Shown here: positions 29,670 to 38,213 of the stretch, piece after piece
How the letters are laid out: each line of letters starts with the position of its first letter
Numbering within the stretch: position 1 is the stretch's first letter
DNA from: Actinoplanes italicus
Lineage (GTDB): Bacteria; Actinomycetota; Actinomycetes; Mycobacteriales; Micromonosporaceae
DNA: 64,000 bases
Assembly: GCF_003001815.1 (NCBI RefSeq)
Contig: NZ_PVMZ01000009.1
Location: forward strand, 62,001 to 126,000
Direction of reading: 5' to 3'
The notes under the pieces: generated by a model
The model's input: only the letters and a program-made list of their open reading frames with translations
The model's database searches: none
What the model was told of the DNA's origin: nothing
Translations under genes and position numbers: made by a program

Positions 29670-30479
29670 ATGGCGAACTTCAAGATCCGCAAGCCGGTCG
29701 ATCCCCACGTGTTGCTGCTCGAGGTCACCAAGAGCGAACGGATCTCGCCGAACGTGGTCCGGGTGACCTTCGGCGGTGAGGGGCTCGGCAAGTTCACCCC
29801 GCTCGGGTTCGACCAGTGGTTCCGGCTCTTCCTGCCCCGCCCCGGCCAGGACTCGCTGAAGCTGCCGACCCGCACCTCCGGCCTCTGGTACGCGCAGTAC
29901 CTGGCCACCGCCAAGCCGAAGCGCCCCTACGTGCGCAACTACACGGTCCGGGCGTACCGGCCGGACGGTCTCGACGTCGACTTCGTGGTGCACGTGGACG
30001 CCGGCGGGCACAGCGGCCCGGCCAGTGCGTTCGCCCTCGCCGCGAACCCGGGCGACCAGGTCGGCCTGCTCGACCAGGGTGTCGGTTACCACCCCCGGTC
30101 CGAGCACGACTGGACGCTGCTGGTCGCCGACGAGACCGGCCTGCCCGCGGTGGCGGGTGTCTGCCAGTCCCTGCCCGACGACGCCAAGGGTGTGGCGATC
30201 GTCGAGCTGCCGTCGCTCGATGACCGGCAGGAGTTCCGGGTGCCGGCCGGTGTGGACCTGCGCTGGGTGGCCCGTGAGGACCCGGCCGGCGTGCCGGGCC
30301 GGCTGGCACTGGAGACGCTGCGGGCCGCCGAACTGCCGTCGGGCTCGGTCTACGCGTACCTGGTCGGTGAGTCCGCGCTGGTCACCGGTGGCCGCCGGCA
30401 CCTGGTCGAGGACCGCGGGGTGGCCAAGCAGCAGATCGACTTCATCGGCTACTGGCGCCACGGGCACGCCGCTATGTGA
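29670..30479 (+). CDS. Siderophore-interacting protein (FAD-dependent ferric reductase, ViuB/SIP family)
   Basis: A 269-residue flavoprotein of the SIP family, which reduces ferric siderophores in the cytoplasm to release iron. The FAD-binding signature is RNYTVRAY near residue 91, followed by DVDFVVHVDAGGHSGPAS near residue 105, and then a NAD(P)H-binding C-terminal half (TLLVADETGLPAVAG). No ribosome-binding site can exist, because the iron box ends two bases before the ATG. The message is therefore probably leaderless or read through from the ABC genes. SIP modules are fused to or paired with exporter-fold siderophore importers such as IrtAB, which fits the two genes upstream. Confidence 0.92.
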   Translation: MANFKIRKPVDPHVLLLEVTKSERISPNVVRVTFGGEGLGKFTPLGFDQWFRLFLPRPGQDSLKLPTRTSGLWYAQYLATAKPKRPYVRNYTVRAYRPDGLDVDFVVHVDAGGHSGPASAFALAANPGDQVGLLDQGVGYHPRSEHDWTLLVADETGLPAVAGVCQSLPDDAKGVAIVELPSLDDRQEFRVPAGVDLRWVAREDPAGVPGRLALETLRAAELPSGSVYAYLVGESALVTGGRRHLVEDRGVAKQQIDFIGYWRHGHAAM

Positions 30480-30723
30480 GCCGGATCAGCCCCGGTTGAG
30501 CAGGCGCATCGCGAGTTGACCACGCGGGGCAGACCGACCGCTCGGCGGGCACCCCGCCGACCTCCATGATCCAGCAGCCGGGGATGCCGCGTGCGGCGGC
30601 GATCAGCACGGCGTCGCCGCGCACCAGGTTGAGCGCGCCGATCGCGGCCTGGAGCAGACTGGTGACCGTCTCGTCGCGGGTATCCACGAGAACGTCGAGC
30701 GAATCGGCCTCGAAACCGGTCAT
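30472..30723 (-). CDS. Small hypothetical protein
   Basis: An 83-residue frame from ATG 30723 (MTGFEADSLDVLVDTRDE) to TAG at 30474-30472, overlapping the end of the SIP gene tail to tail by 8 bases. It is soluble, with a mixed helix-strand pattern (VTSLLQAAIGALNLVRG, then a Val/Ile-rich strand AVLIAAARG). The codon bias looks coding in its first two thirds. I recognise no family. The ribosome-binding site is poor (AAGGA about 13 bases upstream). Confidence 0.4.
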   Translation of the reverse strand: MTGFEADSLDVLVDTRDETVTSLLQAAIGALNLVRGDAVLIAAARGIPGCWIMEVGGVPAERSVCPAWSTRDAPAQPGLIRLT

Positions 30724-30832
30724 GAGGGTCCACGATCCTTTTCCGTACGGCCGGGGGTGGCCGGTCGGGGAATTGTGCCGCGGCACGGGTGCGCGCGGGG
30801 TCGTACCTCGGTTGCCTGATGGTTGCGGGCCG

Positions 30833-33238
30833 TCACCGGGGGAGAGTGACCGTGAACCGGGTGCCGCCACCCGGCCCCGGCTCGGCCGCGATCGTGCCGC
30901 CGTGCGCCTCGACGATCGCCTTGGTGACGGCCAGCCCCAGCCCGGTCCCCTTGATCTTGCGATCCACCGCGGTGCTGGCCCGGAAGAACCTGGTGAACAG
31001 CTGCGGGTACTGCTCGGCCGGTATGCCGATGCCGGTGTCGGTCACGTCGACGATCACGGCCTCCCCGGTGGTCCGCGCGCCGACCGTGACGGTGCCGCCC
31101 GCCGGGGTGTACTTGATCGCGTTGGAGAGCAGGTTGTCCAGCACCTGGCGCAGCCGGGCCTCCTCGCCGGACACCATCGGCAGCGGTCCGATGTCGGTCG
31201 CCAGAGCGACCTGGGCGGTGATCCGGTGCTCCTCGACGGCCTGGCGCAGCAGACGGTCCAGGCGCAGCGGCCGCGGGTCGAGCAGCGTCGGCCCGGCCTC
31301 GAACCGGGCCAGGTCGAGCAGATCCTCGACCAGGTGCAGCAGGTGGGCGCTGGTGCGCTCGATGGCGGCCAGCTCGGAGCGGCCGGCGAACTCCGGTTCC
31401 TCCAGCAGCGAGTCGGTGTACGCCGCGATGATCGCGATCGGGTTGCGCATCTCGTGGCTGACGACCGCGACCAGCTCGTCCTTCATCCGGTCCAGTTCAC
31501 GCAGGCGGCGTACCTGCTCCTGTTCCCGTTCCAGCAGCGCCTCGCGCCGGTCGGCCAGTTCGCGCCGTTCCGTGACGTTCGTGGCGATCCCGTCGACGTA
31601 CAGCGCATCGCCCTCGAGCCGCGGGAAACCGCGGCACCAGATCCAGCGGGTGACGCCGTCGAACCCGATGAACCGGCATTCGAACTCGGCCGGCCGTCCG
31701 GCGGCCACCTCGTCGTGATAATGCTGGAACTGCGGCAGATCGTCGGGGTGGATGTGCTCCGACATCACGTTGGCGAGGGTGTCGGCGGGCGGCAGCGCGC
31801 CACCGAAGACGCCGCTCTCGCCGGGGCTGACGTACAGCATCTGCCAGCGATCGGGCGTGTCGTACCGGACGCTCCAGACACAGTCGTTGACCAGCTCGAT
31901 CACCCGGTCGAAGTCGCGCCGGGCGGAGGCCAGCGCCAGGGTCAGGTCCTCGGCGCGGCGGCGCTCCACGTACCGGCCTATCTGCGCCGCTATGTCGCGC
32001 AGCACCGACAGGATGTCGTCGTCGCGGGCGACGCCGGTGTCGGAGAAGAACGCCAGTGCCCCGGCCACCCGGCTGCCCGAGTGCACCGGCATGCCGATCG
32101 CGGCCCGCAGCCCCAGCCGGTGCCCCAGCGGCAGCCGTCCCGGGTCGGTCAGGTCGCCGAGCAGGTCGTTGCTCCAGATGTCGGCGCCCCGCTCCCAGAC
32201 CGCGCCGGGCACGCCCTGGCCGATGCTGAACGAGAGCGGTTCGTCGCCGGTGAAACCGGCCAGGTCGACACCGGCCCGGCTCCACGATCCGGCCCGTACC
32301 ATCTGATGCCGTTCCTCGTCGACCTCCCAGTACTCGGCGCACACCCAGCCGAGTTCGGCCGCGACGGCCATTGCCGAGGCCATCGCCGCGTCCCGTGCCG
32401 AGACCGCCTCGGACAGCGCCTGCGCGACCGCGTGCCGGCAGCGGCGCAGCATCTCGGCCCGGTACGCGTCGGTGATCTCGTGCATGGCGACGACCGCCCC
32501 GAGCCGCCGCCCGTCGGGGGTGTCGATCGGCCGCGCGTTGGTCAGGAACCGGCGTGGCGGCCGGTCCTGCGCGCACACCACCGTCTCCTCGTGCTGCACC
32601 GCCTCACCGGCGTAGGCACGGGCCAGCGGTGTCACCTCCAGTTCCGCCGTGGTGCGCCCGACCATCCCGTAGATGTCGCGCATCGCGGCGTTGAACAGGG
32701 CCAGCCGCCCGTCGCCGTCGCACGCCGCGACCCCGGTGTCCAGGCTGTTGAGCAGCGCCTGCAGGAACGCCCGCTCCTGTCGCAGCTCGGTACGGGCGGT
32801 GGTGCGCGCCGTGATGTCGTGCAGGAACGCGTGGAAGATCGGCTCGCCGCGCTCGTGCTGCAGCTGCAGTGTCATCTCCACCGGGAACTCCCGGCCGTTG
32901 CGATCAATCGCGGTCAGCTCCAGCCGGCGCCCGGCCAGCTCGGAGAACCCGGTCCGGCGTACTCGCGCCATCCCGGCGTCGTGTGCGTCACGCAGCGCCG
33001 ACGGGATCATCAGCTCGGTGGCGCGCCGTCCGAGCGCCTCGTCGGCCGGCCATCCGAACAGCCGTTCGGCCGCCCGGTTCCAGGCCGTGATCCGGCCGTC
33101 GCCGTCCATCGACACGAACGCGTCGTGGGCGCAGTCCAGCACCGCACGCAGCCGGGCCGCGGTACGCAGCGCCTCGTCGCGCTCGTCCCGCAGCGTCGTG
33201 TCCGGAGCCGGGATCAGGTCGTTGTGTCGCGCCATCAC
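30833..33238 (-). CDS. PAS/GAF multi-sensor histidine kinase
   Basis: An 801-residue cytoplasmic kinase without membrane helices. Domains in order: PAS (about 20-145, ITAWNRAAERLFGW), second PAS (about 150-275), GAF (about 285-425, with FSIGQGVPGAVW), a third PAS/PAC of the PAS_3 type (about 440-560, HIHPDDLPQF and RWIWCRGFP), a coiled linker, HisKA with His595 in VVSHEMRNPI, and HATPase (NAIKYTPAGG, DTGIGIPAEQ, GTGLGLAVTK). All catalytic boxes are intact. Starts at GTG 33238 or ATG 33235. It stands alone with no regulator gene beside it; signals may be light, redox or small molecules bound by the sensor domains. Confidence 0.92.
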   Translation of the reverse strand: MMARHNDLIPAPDTTLRDERDEALRTAARLRAVLDCAHDAFVSMDGDGRITAWNRAAERLFGWPADEALGRRATELMIPSALRDAHDAGMARVRRTGFSELAGRRLELTAIDRNGREFPVEMTLQLQHERGEPIFHAFLHDITARTTARTELRQERAFLQALLNSLDTGVAACDGDGRLALFNAAMRDIYGMVGRTTAELEVTPLARAYAGEAVQHEETVVCAQDRPPRRFLTNARPIDTPDGRRLGAVVAMHEITDAYRAEMLRRCRHAVAQALSEAVSARDAAMASAMAVAAELGWVCAEYWEVDEERHQMVRAGSWSRAGVDLAGFTGDEPLSFSIGQGVPGAVWERGADIWSNDLLGDLTDPGRLPLGHRLGLRAAIGMPVHSGSRVAGALAFFSDTGVARDDDILSVLRDIAAQIGRYVERRRAEDLTLALASARRDFDRVIELVNDCVWSVRYDTPDRWQMLYVSPGESGVFGGALPPADTLANVMSEHIHPDDLPQFQHYHDEVAAGRPAEFECRFIGFDGVTRWIWCRGFPRLEGDALYVDGIATNVTERRELADRREALLEREQEQVRRLRELDRMKDELVAVVSHEMRNPIAIIAAYTDSLLEEPEFAGRSELAAIERTSAHLLHLVEDLLDLARFEAGPTLLDPRPLRLDRLLRQAVEEHRITAQVALATDIGPLPMVSGEEARLRQVLDNLLSNAIKYTPAGGTVTVGARTTGEAVIVDVTDTGIGIPAEQYPQLFTRFFRASTAVDRKIKGTGLGLAVTKAIVEAHGGTIAAEPGPGGGTRFTVTLPR

Positions 33239-33380
33239 CGAAACCGATCGGCAACCGAGCGCCGCCGCTGAGGCGTGACCGCGGTCTCATTACATCGGGA
33301 ATTATCGATCCCTGCTTCCGGTTGAGCGGATCACGAGAGGCCGGCAGGGCAACTCGGCGGAGACAGAAAGAGTGATCAGA

Positions 33381-34331
33381 ATGAGCCAGCAGAAGATCAT
33401 CGCGGTTGTCGGCGCCACCGGTGCCCAGGGCGGCGGACTCGTCAAGGCGATCCTGGCCGACCCGTCCGGCGACTACGCGGTCCGGGCACTGACCCGCGAT
33501 ACCACCTCGCCCCGCGCCCAGGAACTGGTGAAACTCGGCGCCGAGGTGGTGCAGGCCGACAACTACGACGAGGAGAGCCTGGTCAAGGCGTTCACCGGGG
33601 CATACGGCGCCTTCCTGGTGACGAACTTCTGGGCGCACATGTCGGCCGAGAAGGAGCTCGAGGAGGCCGGCAAACTGGCGAACGCGGCGAAGCGTACCGG
33701 CGTCAAGCATGTGATCTGGTCGACGCTGGAGGACACTCGCGACCACATCCCGGTCGCTGACGACCGCATGCCGACCCTGCAGGAGAAGTACAAGGTGCCG
33801 CACTTCGACGCCAAGGCCGAGGCGGACGGCCTGTTCACCGCGGCGGGCGTGCCGACCACGTTCCTGCGCACCACCTTCTACTGGGAGAACCTGGCCAACG
33901 GCTGGGGCGCCACCCGTGACCCCGAGGGCGTGCTCACCCTGAGCCTGCCGATGGGGGAGAGCCGGCTGGCCGGCATCGCCGTCGATGACATCGGCAGGAC
34001 AGCGTACGGCCTGTTCAAGGCGGGTCCGGCAGAGTACGCCGGGCGTACCGTCCACATCGCCGGTGAGCACCTGACCGGCGAACAGATCGCGGCCGGGCTG
34101 TCCCGCGCGGTCGGCGAGCCGGTCGTTTACCGCCCGTTGACCCACGACGCCTACCGTGACCTCGGCTTCCCCGGCGCCGACGAGGCGGGCAACATGCTCC
34201 AGTACTACACCGAGTTCGAGGACTACTTCACCGGCGTCCGCGACCTGACCGAGGTCCGCAAGCTCAACCCCGAGCTGCAGACGTTCGACCAGTGGCTCGA
34301 CGCGAACGGGAGCACCATCCCCACCGCATGA
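33381..34331 (+). CDS. NmrA/HSCARG-like NAD(P)-binding protein
   Basis: A 316-residue atypical short-chain dehydrogenase of the NmrA family. The N-terminal Rossmann motif is VVGATGAQGGGLVKA. The conserved strands RALTRDT, VVQADNYDE and KHVIWSTLED follow. Members of this family usually act as redox sensors or quinone/NADPH-binding regulators; the active-site Tyr-Lys pair of classical dehydrogenases is not clear here. ATG 33381 is preferred over GTG 33372 as the domain starts there. It is followed closely (34 bases) by the ion channel gene. Confidence 0.85.
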   Translation: MSQQKIIAVVGATGAQGGGLVKAILADPSGDYAVRALTRDTTSPRAQELVKLGAEVVQADNYDEESLVKAFTGAYGAFLVTNFWAHMSAEKELEEAGKLANAAKRTGVKHVIWSTLEDTRDHIPVADDRMPTLQEKYKVPHFDAKAEADGLFTAAGVPTTFLRTTFYWENLANGWGATRDPEGVLTLSLPMGESRLAGIAVDDIGRTAYGLFKAGPAEYAGRTVHIAGEHLTGEQIAAGLSRAVGEPVVYRPLTHDAYRDLGFPGADEAGNMLQYYTEFEDYFTGVRDLTEVRKLNPELQTFDQWLDANGSTIPTA

Positions 34332-34365
34332 CATATCAGGAGTAACCACCGCATAGGATGCGGCC

Positions 34366-35256
34366 GTGCACATCCGGGATCTCACCGCACGTTGTCTGGC
34401 CGCCGTCGGCGCCCCCTGGTTCAGCATCGCCGGATTCACGGTCATCGCGGTCAACGCGGCGTGCCTCGGCCTGGAGACCTACTCCGGGGTCGAGGCCGCC
34501 GCCGGTCCGTACCTGCGCCTGATCGAACACCTCTGCGTCGCCGGTTTCGTGCTCGAACTGCTGATCCGCTTCGGCGCCTCCCTGGACCGCCCGTCCCGCT
34601 TCTTCCGCGACGGCTGGAACCTCTTCGACATCGCGATCCTGGTGGCCCCGCTGCTCCCCGGCGTCCGCGAGAACGTCACCCTGCTCCGCCTGCTGCGCCT
34701 GGCCCGGATGGTCCGCGCGTTCCGCCTGTTCCCCAGCCTCCGGGTGATCCTCGTCGGCATCCGCCGCAGCCTCCCCGGGCTCGGCAGCTTCCTGCTGATC
34801 ACCGCCCTGGTCATCTACGGCTACGCGATGGTCGGCTGGATGCTCTTCGGAACAGCCCAGCCTTTGCGGTACGGGACGGTCGGCCAGGCGATGCTCAGCC
34901 TTTTCCTGCTGCTCTCCCTCGACGACATCACCAACATCCTCGCCGACGGCCGCCAGGTCACCGCGTGGGCCGTCCCCTACTACGTCTCCTACATGGTCGC
35001 CGCCTGCTACCTGCTCACGAACCTCCTGGTCGGCCTGGTCCTGACCGCCCTGCAGGAGGCCCACGAGGCCGAGCGGGCGGCGGCCCGGGGCAAGGAGAGC
35101 GGCCGGCCCATCCCGATCGACAGCACGGCCCATGTCCAGATCACCAGGCTCCGTGAGGCGTTGGACGCGCTCGAGGCCCAGCTTCAGACCCCCGCCGGCG
35201 TCACGCCTCCCCAGATCCCGTCGCCGGCCTCCCGCTCGGCGGCACCTCTCCCTTAA
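34366..35256 (+). CDS. Voltage-gated-like ion transporter (six-helix cation channel family)
   Basis: A 296-residue membrane protein of the bacterial ion_trans family, with helices S1-S6 in about residues 15-225 and a charged C-terminal tail with a coiled-coil-like stretch (ITRLREALDALEAQL). S4 carries regularly spaced arginines (LLRLLRLARMVRAFRLF), a voltage-sensor pattern. The pore filter region reads LLLSLDDITNIL, where sodium channels of the NaChBac type have a TLESW-like sequence. Ion selectivity may therefore differ. Start GTG 34366 follows AGGA ten bases upstream. It probably forms a homotetramer in the cell membrane. Confidence 0.85.
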   Translation: MHIRDLTARCLAAVGAPWFSIAGFTVIAVNAACLGLETYSGVEAAAGPYLRLIEHLCVAGFVLELLIRFGASLDRPSRFFRDGWNLFDIAILVAPLLPGVRENVTLLRLLRLARMVRAFRLFPSLRVILVGIRRSLPGLGSFLLITALVIYGYAMVGWMLFGTAQPLRYGTVGQAMLSLFLLLSLDDITNILADGRQVTAWAVPYYVSYMVAACYLLTNLLVGLVLTALQEAHEAERAAARGKESGRPIPIDSTAHVQITRLREALDALEAQLQTPAGVTPPQIPSPASRSAAPLP

Positions 35257-35427
35257 GACCTCCTTCGGGTACGCCCACAGCCCACCCACCACCTCACCCG
35301 CCGTCGCCGCCCATCGCCTCACCCACCGCCGTCGACCGCCCGCCGTCGTCGACCGCCCGCCGTCGTCGACCGCCCGCCGTCGTCGACCGCCCGCCTGCCC
35401 GCAGCCCGCAGCCCGCAGCCCGCAGCG

Positions 35428-36311
35428 GATCTTGTGGGGTTGTGGTTGCTCCGACGGCCGAAGGTCGCAAGATTGCCGGCGGGTCCTTCTGTCTGGCACC
35501 TCTTGCGGGCCGCTGTCCGCCCGCCTGCCCTCCTGCAGCAGATCTTGCGGGGTTGTGGTTGCTCCGCTGGCTGAAGGGCGCAAGATTGCCGGCCGTCCAT
35601 CCACCCAGCCGCCACCTGCTCTCCGCCGCGACTTGCCGCCCCCGCCCCGCCTGGCTCGCCCGACCCGCCCGGCCCGCCTGCTCCGCCTGCCCCGCCTGTT
35701 CCGCCTGCCCGCGTGGATCTTGTGGGGTTGTGGTTGCTCCGCTGGCTGAAGGTCGCAAGATTGCCGGCGGGTCCTTCTGTCTGGCACCTCTTGTGGGCCG
35801 CTGTCCGCCCGCCTGCCCTGCCTGCAGCGGATCTTGTGGGGTTGTGGTTGCTCCGCTGGCTGAAGGTCGCAAGATTGCCGGCCGTCCAACCACCCAGCCG
35901 CCGCCACCCCCGCCCGGCTTCCACCCGGTCGTCTGTCGGCCCACCCGCCGGCCGGCCTTGCTCGCCTGCCTGCCTGCGGCCGATCTTGCGGGGTTGTGGT
36001 TGCTCCGCTGATTGAAGGTCGCAAGATTGCCGGCCGTCCGGCCGTCCACCCACTCACACAGCCGCCACCACTACCCGCCACCACTACCCGCCACCACTAC
36101 CCGCCACCTGCTCTCCGCCGTGACTTGCCGCCCACCCGGCCCGCCCGCCCGCCCGGCCCGCCCGCCCGGCCCGCCCGCCCGGCCGGCCCGCCCGGCCGGC
36201 CCGCGCACCCGGCCCGCGCACCCGGCCCGCCCACGGCCTGCCTGCCGGCCTGCCGGCCTGCGTGGATCTTGTGGGGTTGTGGTGGCGCTGACGGCTGAAG
36301 GTCACGAGATC
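35428..36311. repeat. 47-bp palindromic element cluster B (6 copies)
   Basis: Six copies, each exactly 47 bp: 35428-35474, 35541-35587, 35716-35762, 35830-35876, 35982-36028 and 36265-36311. All lie in one orientation, starting GATCTTGTG or GATCTTGCG. The first five end CGCAAGATT and the sixth ends CACGAGATC. Inner sequences are nearly identical (GGGTTGTGGTTGCTCCGCTG core). Copies 1 and 3 also share about 65 bases of downstream flank (35475-35540 and 35763-35829), so the tract grew by segmental duplication. Spacers of 66, 128, 67, 105 and 236 bases are themselves partly related, unlike CRISPR spacers. Confidence 0.92.
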
Positions 36312-36373
36312 TGTATGGAGGGCTTTGCGGAGGTGGTGGCTTTGCTGGAGGCAGCCGCCGAATGCCGAAGGCG

Positions 36374-36413
36374 TAGGAGGCTAGCCTCCTAGGAAAGCTA
36401 GGGGCGGTACAGT
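36374..36413 (+). promoter_or_regulatory. Palindromic operator and -10 of the GNAT gene
   Basis: TAGGAGGCTAGCCTCCTA at 36374-36391 is a perfect 18-bp palindrome. TACAGT at 36408-36413 is a good -10 hexamer ending eight bases before the GTG start (36422), so transcription would start at or next to the first codon (leaderless). The palindrome then covers the -35 region, as expected for a repressor site. No regulator gene is adjacent. Confidence 0.55.
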
Positions 36414-36421
36414 GCCTGGGC

Positions 36422-36991
36422 GTGACTGATACTCCCTTGATCACGGTGGCTGGGCCGGGTGATCGGCAGCGCATCGTCGACTCGCTGGTGGCGGCTTTTC
36501 CGGGTGACCCGGTTCTGCGGTTTCTCTTTCCGGATGACTATCCGCGGCAGGCTGCGGCGTTCTTCGGGTACCTCTTCGACAAGCGGGTCGGCAAGGGCAC
36601 CGTCTGGACCGTCGACGGTGTTGCGGCGGCGATCTGGGAGCCGCCGTCCGGTGGTGACGACCCGGCGGACGGGATCGATCTGCCGGCGGATGCCGGTGCG
36701 CGGATGAAGGAGTACGACGATGCCGTGCACGCCGCTCTGCCTGAGGATCCGTTCTGGTATCTGGGTGTGCTCGGTACCCGTCCGGAGGCTGCCGGCCGTG
36801 GCTGGGGCAAGGCGCTGATGGCCGCTGGGCTGCGTCGCGCCGCTGAGGATGGGCTGCCTGCGTACCTGGAGACCAGCAAGCCGGCGAACGTGGATTTCTA
36901 CCGCCGGGCGGGCTGGGAGGTGGCGGCCGAGTTCGACGCGCCCCTGCACACGTGGGTCATGAGACAGCGACCCGCCGCGCCTGCATCCTGA
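36422..36991 (+). CDS. GNAT family N-acetyltransferase
   Basis: A 189-residue protein with the GNAT fold. The acetyl-CoA pyrophosphate loop is represented by RPEAAGRGWGKALMAAGL near residue 120. The following strand-helix (LPAYLETSKPANVDFYRRAGW) is typical of the C-terminal half of GNAT enzymes that acetylate small amines. The substrate cannot be assigned. The start GTG 36422 has no ribosome-binding site; a -10 element eight bases upstream suggests a leaderless message. It follows repeat tract B. Confidence 0.85.
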   Translation: MTDTPLITVAGPGDRQRIVDSLVAAFPGDPVLRFLFPDDYPRQAAAFFGYLFDKRVGKGTVWTVDGVAAAIWEPPSGGDDPADGIDLPADAGARMKEYDDAVHAALPEDPFWYLGVLGTRPEAAGRGWGKALMAAGLRRAAEDGLPAYLETSKPANVDFYRRAGWEVAAEFDAPLHTWVMRQRPAAPAS

Positions 36992-37062
36992 AACAGCGAC
37001 CCGGCGTGCCGGGTAGGGCGAGGCGCCGTGGTGCGAGGTTGGGCGGGGCGAGGGCTGCCGGG

Positions 37063-37725
37063 TCAGGTGGCGGGGACCTTTTCGGTTAGGGAGACCGTTC
37101 GGGTGGCGGTCCACCAGAGGCCGGTGATGAGGAGCAGTTCGCCGATGTTGCCGCACCAGAAGGCCAGGGCTCCGAGGGCCGCCGCCACGAACATGGCCAC
37201 GGCGCCGGCCAGCAGCCAGGGCTGGCGAGCGCGGACCTGCAGGGTGATGCCGATGCCGATGAGGACCAGGATGGTGATGACGGCGGGGATCGGTGCGCCG
37301 TGCGAGGCGGCGTTGGTGTAGCGGAGCGTGTCGGCGTAGTGGGTCGGCTGCAGGTCGAGGCCGATGATGTCGAGGTAGATGCCGGCGATGATCAGCGCGA
37401 CGGTCAGGAGGCCGAACGCGGCCGGTGCGGTGCGGCCGGCCAGGGCCCGGACTCCGTGGCGCCGGCCGAGGCCTACGGCGACCATGATGAGCAGGGGTAC
37501 GAGCAGGGCGTGTGTCACGTACCGCGGGATGGAAAGGGTTTTCAGGGTTTCGCCCTCGCCGATCGTGGAGCCGATCGCGACTGCGGTGTTGTCCCAGATC
37601 AGCGCGAGGATCACCAGGATGAGCAGGGTGAACGCCCAGTCCGGCTGCCGTCGGCGCATCGTGATCACGAGGGTGAGCAGGACGGCTTCCGTGACGGCGA
37701 TCAGTCCGAACAACGTGCTGAGCAT
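37063..37725 (-). CDS. Hypothetical membrane protein
   Basis: A 220-residue protein with about seven hydrophobic segments (for example LFGLIAVTEAVLLTLVI at the N-terminus and WAFTLLILVILALIW), short loops and a cytoplasmic-looking RRRQPDW turn. No catalytic or transporter motif is visible. ATG 37725 has GGGGG six bases upstream; ATG 37743 is a longer alternative. The open frame continues far upstream through a decayed gene region but that part is not the same protein. It is convergent with the GNAT gene. Confidence 0.7.
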   Translation of the reverse strand: MLSTLFGLIAVTEAVLLTLVITMRRRQPDWAFTLLILVILALIWDNTAVAIGSTIGEGETLKTLSIPRYVTHALLVPLLIMVAVGLGRRHGVRALAGRTAPAAFGLLTVALIIAGIYLDIIGLDLQPTHYADTLRYTNAASHGAPIPAVITILVLIGIGITLQVRARQPWLLAGAVAMFVAAALGALAFWCGNIGELLLITGLWWTATRTVSLTEKVPAT

Positions 37726-37849
37726 CCCGGCCCCCTGTTCCATTGAGGGAAACGACGTTCCGTAAACGTAGGTGGCGCGTCCCCGGGAGGCAAGGTTCCG
37801 GCGCAATCTACAAGAGACCGGCGACCGGCACGGAGCCGGCCGCCGGACC

Positions 37850-38213
37850 ACATGAAGCCGCGACGCGAGAAGCCGCGACGCGAGAAGCCGCGAGTAGAGG
37901 AGAGGCGAGTAGAGGAAGAACAGCGCGGTCCGCCCACGGGTGACGCTGTACTGCGCGACCAGCCCGGCGGTGACGACGATCTGGACCGTCCGCGGGAACC
38001 GCCGCCGCCCGGCGACCGCCCCGGCGGCGATGGCGGCCGAGATCCAGTCGGTCGTGCCCATCGGCCGGTCCTTCGGCGGGCCGCGGTGCGCGAGTAGATG
38101 AACAGGGCGAATGCGAGCAGGGCGGCGGCGATCGTGGTGTCGACGGCGGTCGGGTGGCGGGCGGCGCGGGCACGTAACCCGGCCCGGCGGTTCTGCGTGA
38201 TGTCGCTGGCCAT
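37850..38213 (-). pseudogene. Frameshifted remnant of a histidine kinase N-terminal membrane domain
   Basis: On the minus strand from ATG 38213 one frame reads like the start of a sensor kinase (RHPTAVDTTIAAALLAFALF). After about 38085-38070 the kinase-like reading continues in another frame (MGTTDWISAAIAAGAVAG, then RRRFPRTVQIVVTAGLVA). The W/RRRxP pattern followed by a hydrophobic helix is typical of the membrane N-terminus of NarL-partner kinases. Beyond about 37900 it dissolves into short repeats, and no HisKA or HATPase part follows. I interpret it as a truncated, frameshifted relic. Confidence 0.5.
37854..37898. repeat. 15-bp tandem repeat
   Basis: GAAGCCGCGACGCGA begins at 37854, repeats exactly at 37869 and partly at 37884, and is followed by a related GCGAGTAGAGGAGAG pair. 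It sits in the decayed kinase gene and probably marks slippage at the deletion end. Confidence 0.75.

Larger units (their letters stand above)
35257..36421. other. Gene-free intergenic tract B with repeats
   Basis: About 1.17 kb between the channel and the GNAT gene. Open frames on both strands are translations of the repeats or of C-rich simple sequence and show no protein family. Short simple repeats (CGTCGACCGCCCGC units) occupy 35325-35400. Six palindromic elements lie at 35428-36311, and cytosine-rich runs (CCGCCCGCCCGG) fill 36125-36240. The last 60 bases contain a perfect palindrome and the GNAT promoter. Confidence 0.75.

Noticed and set aside
30566..33271. 901-residue plus-strand frame opposite the PAS/GAF kinase
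   Set aside because: Antisense shadow; the minus strand has complete PAS, GAF, HisKA and HATPase domains.
35428..36311. CRISPR array (regular 47-bp repeats)
   Set aside because: Spacers vary from 66 to 236 bases, are partly duplicated and are C-rich simple sequence; no cas gene is present; cluster C spacers are near-identical.
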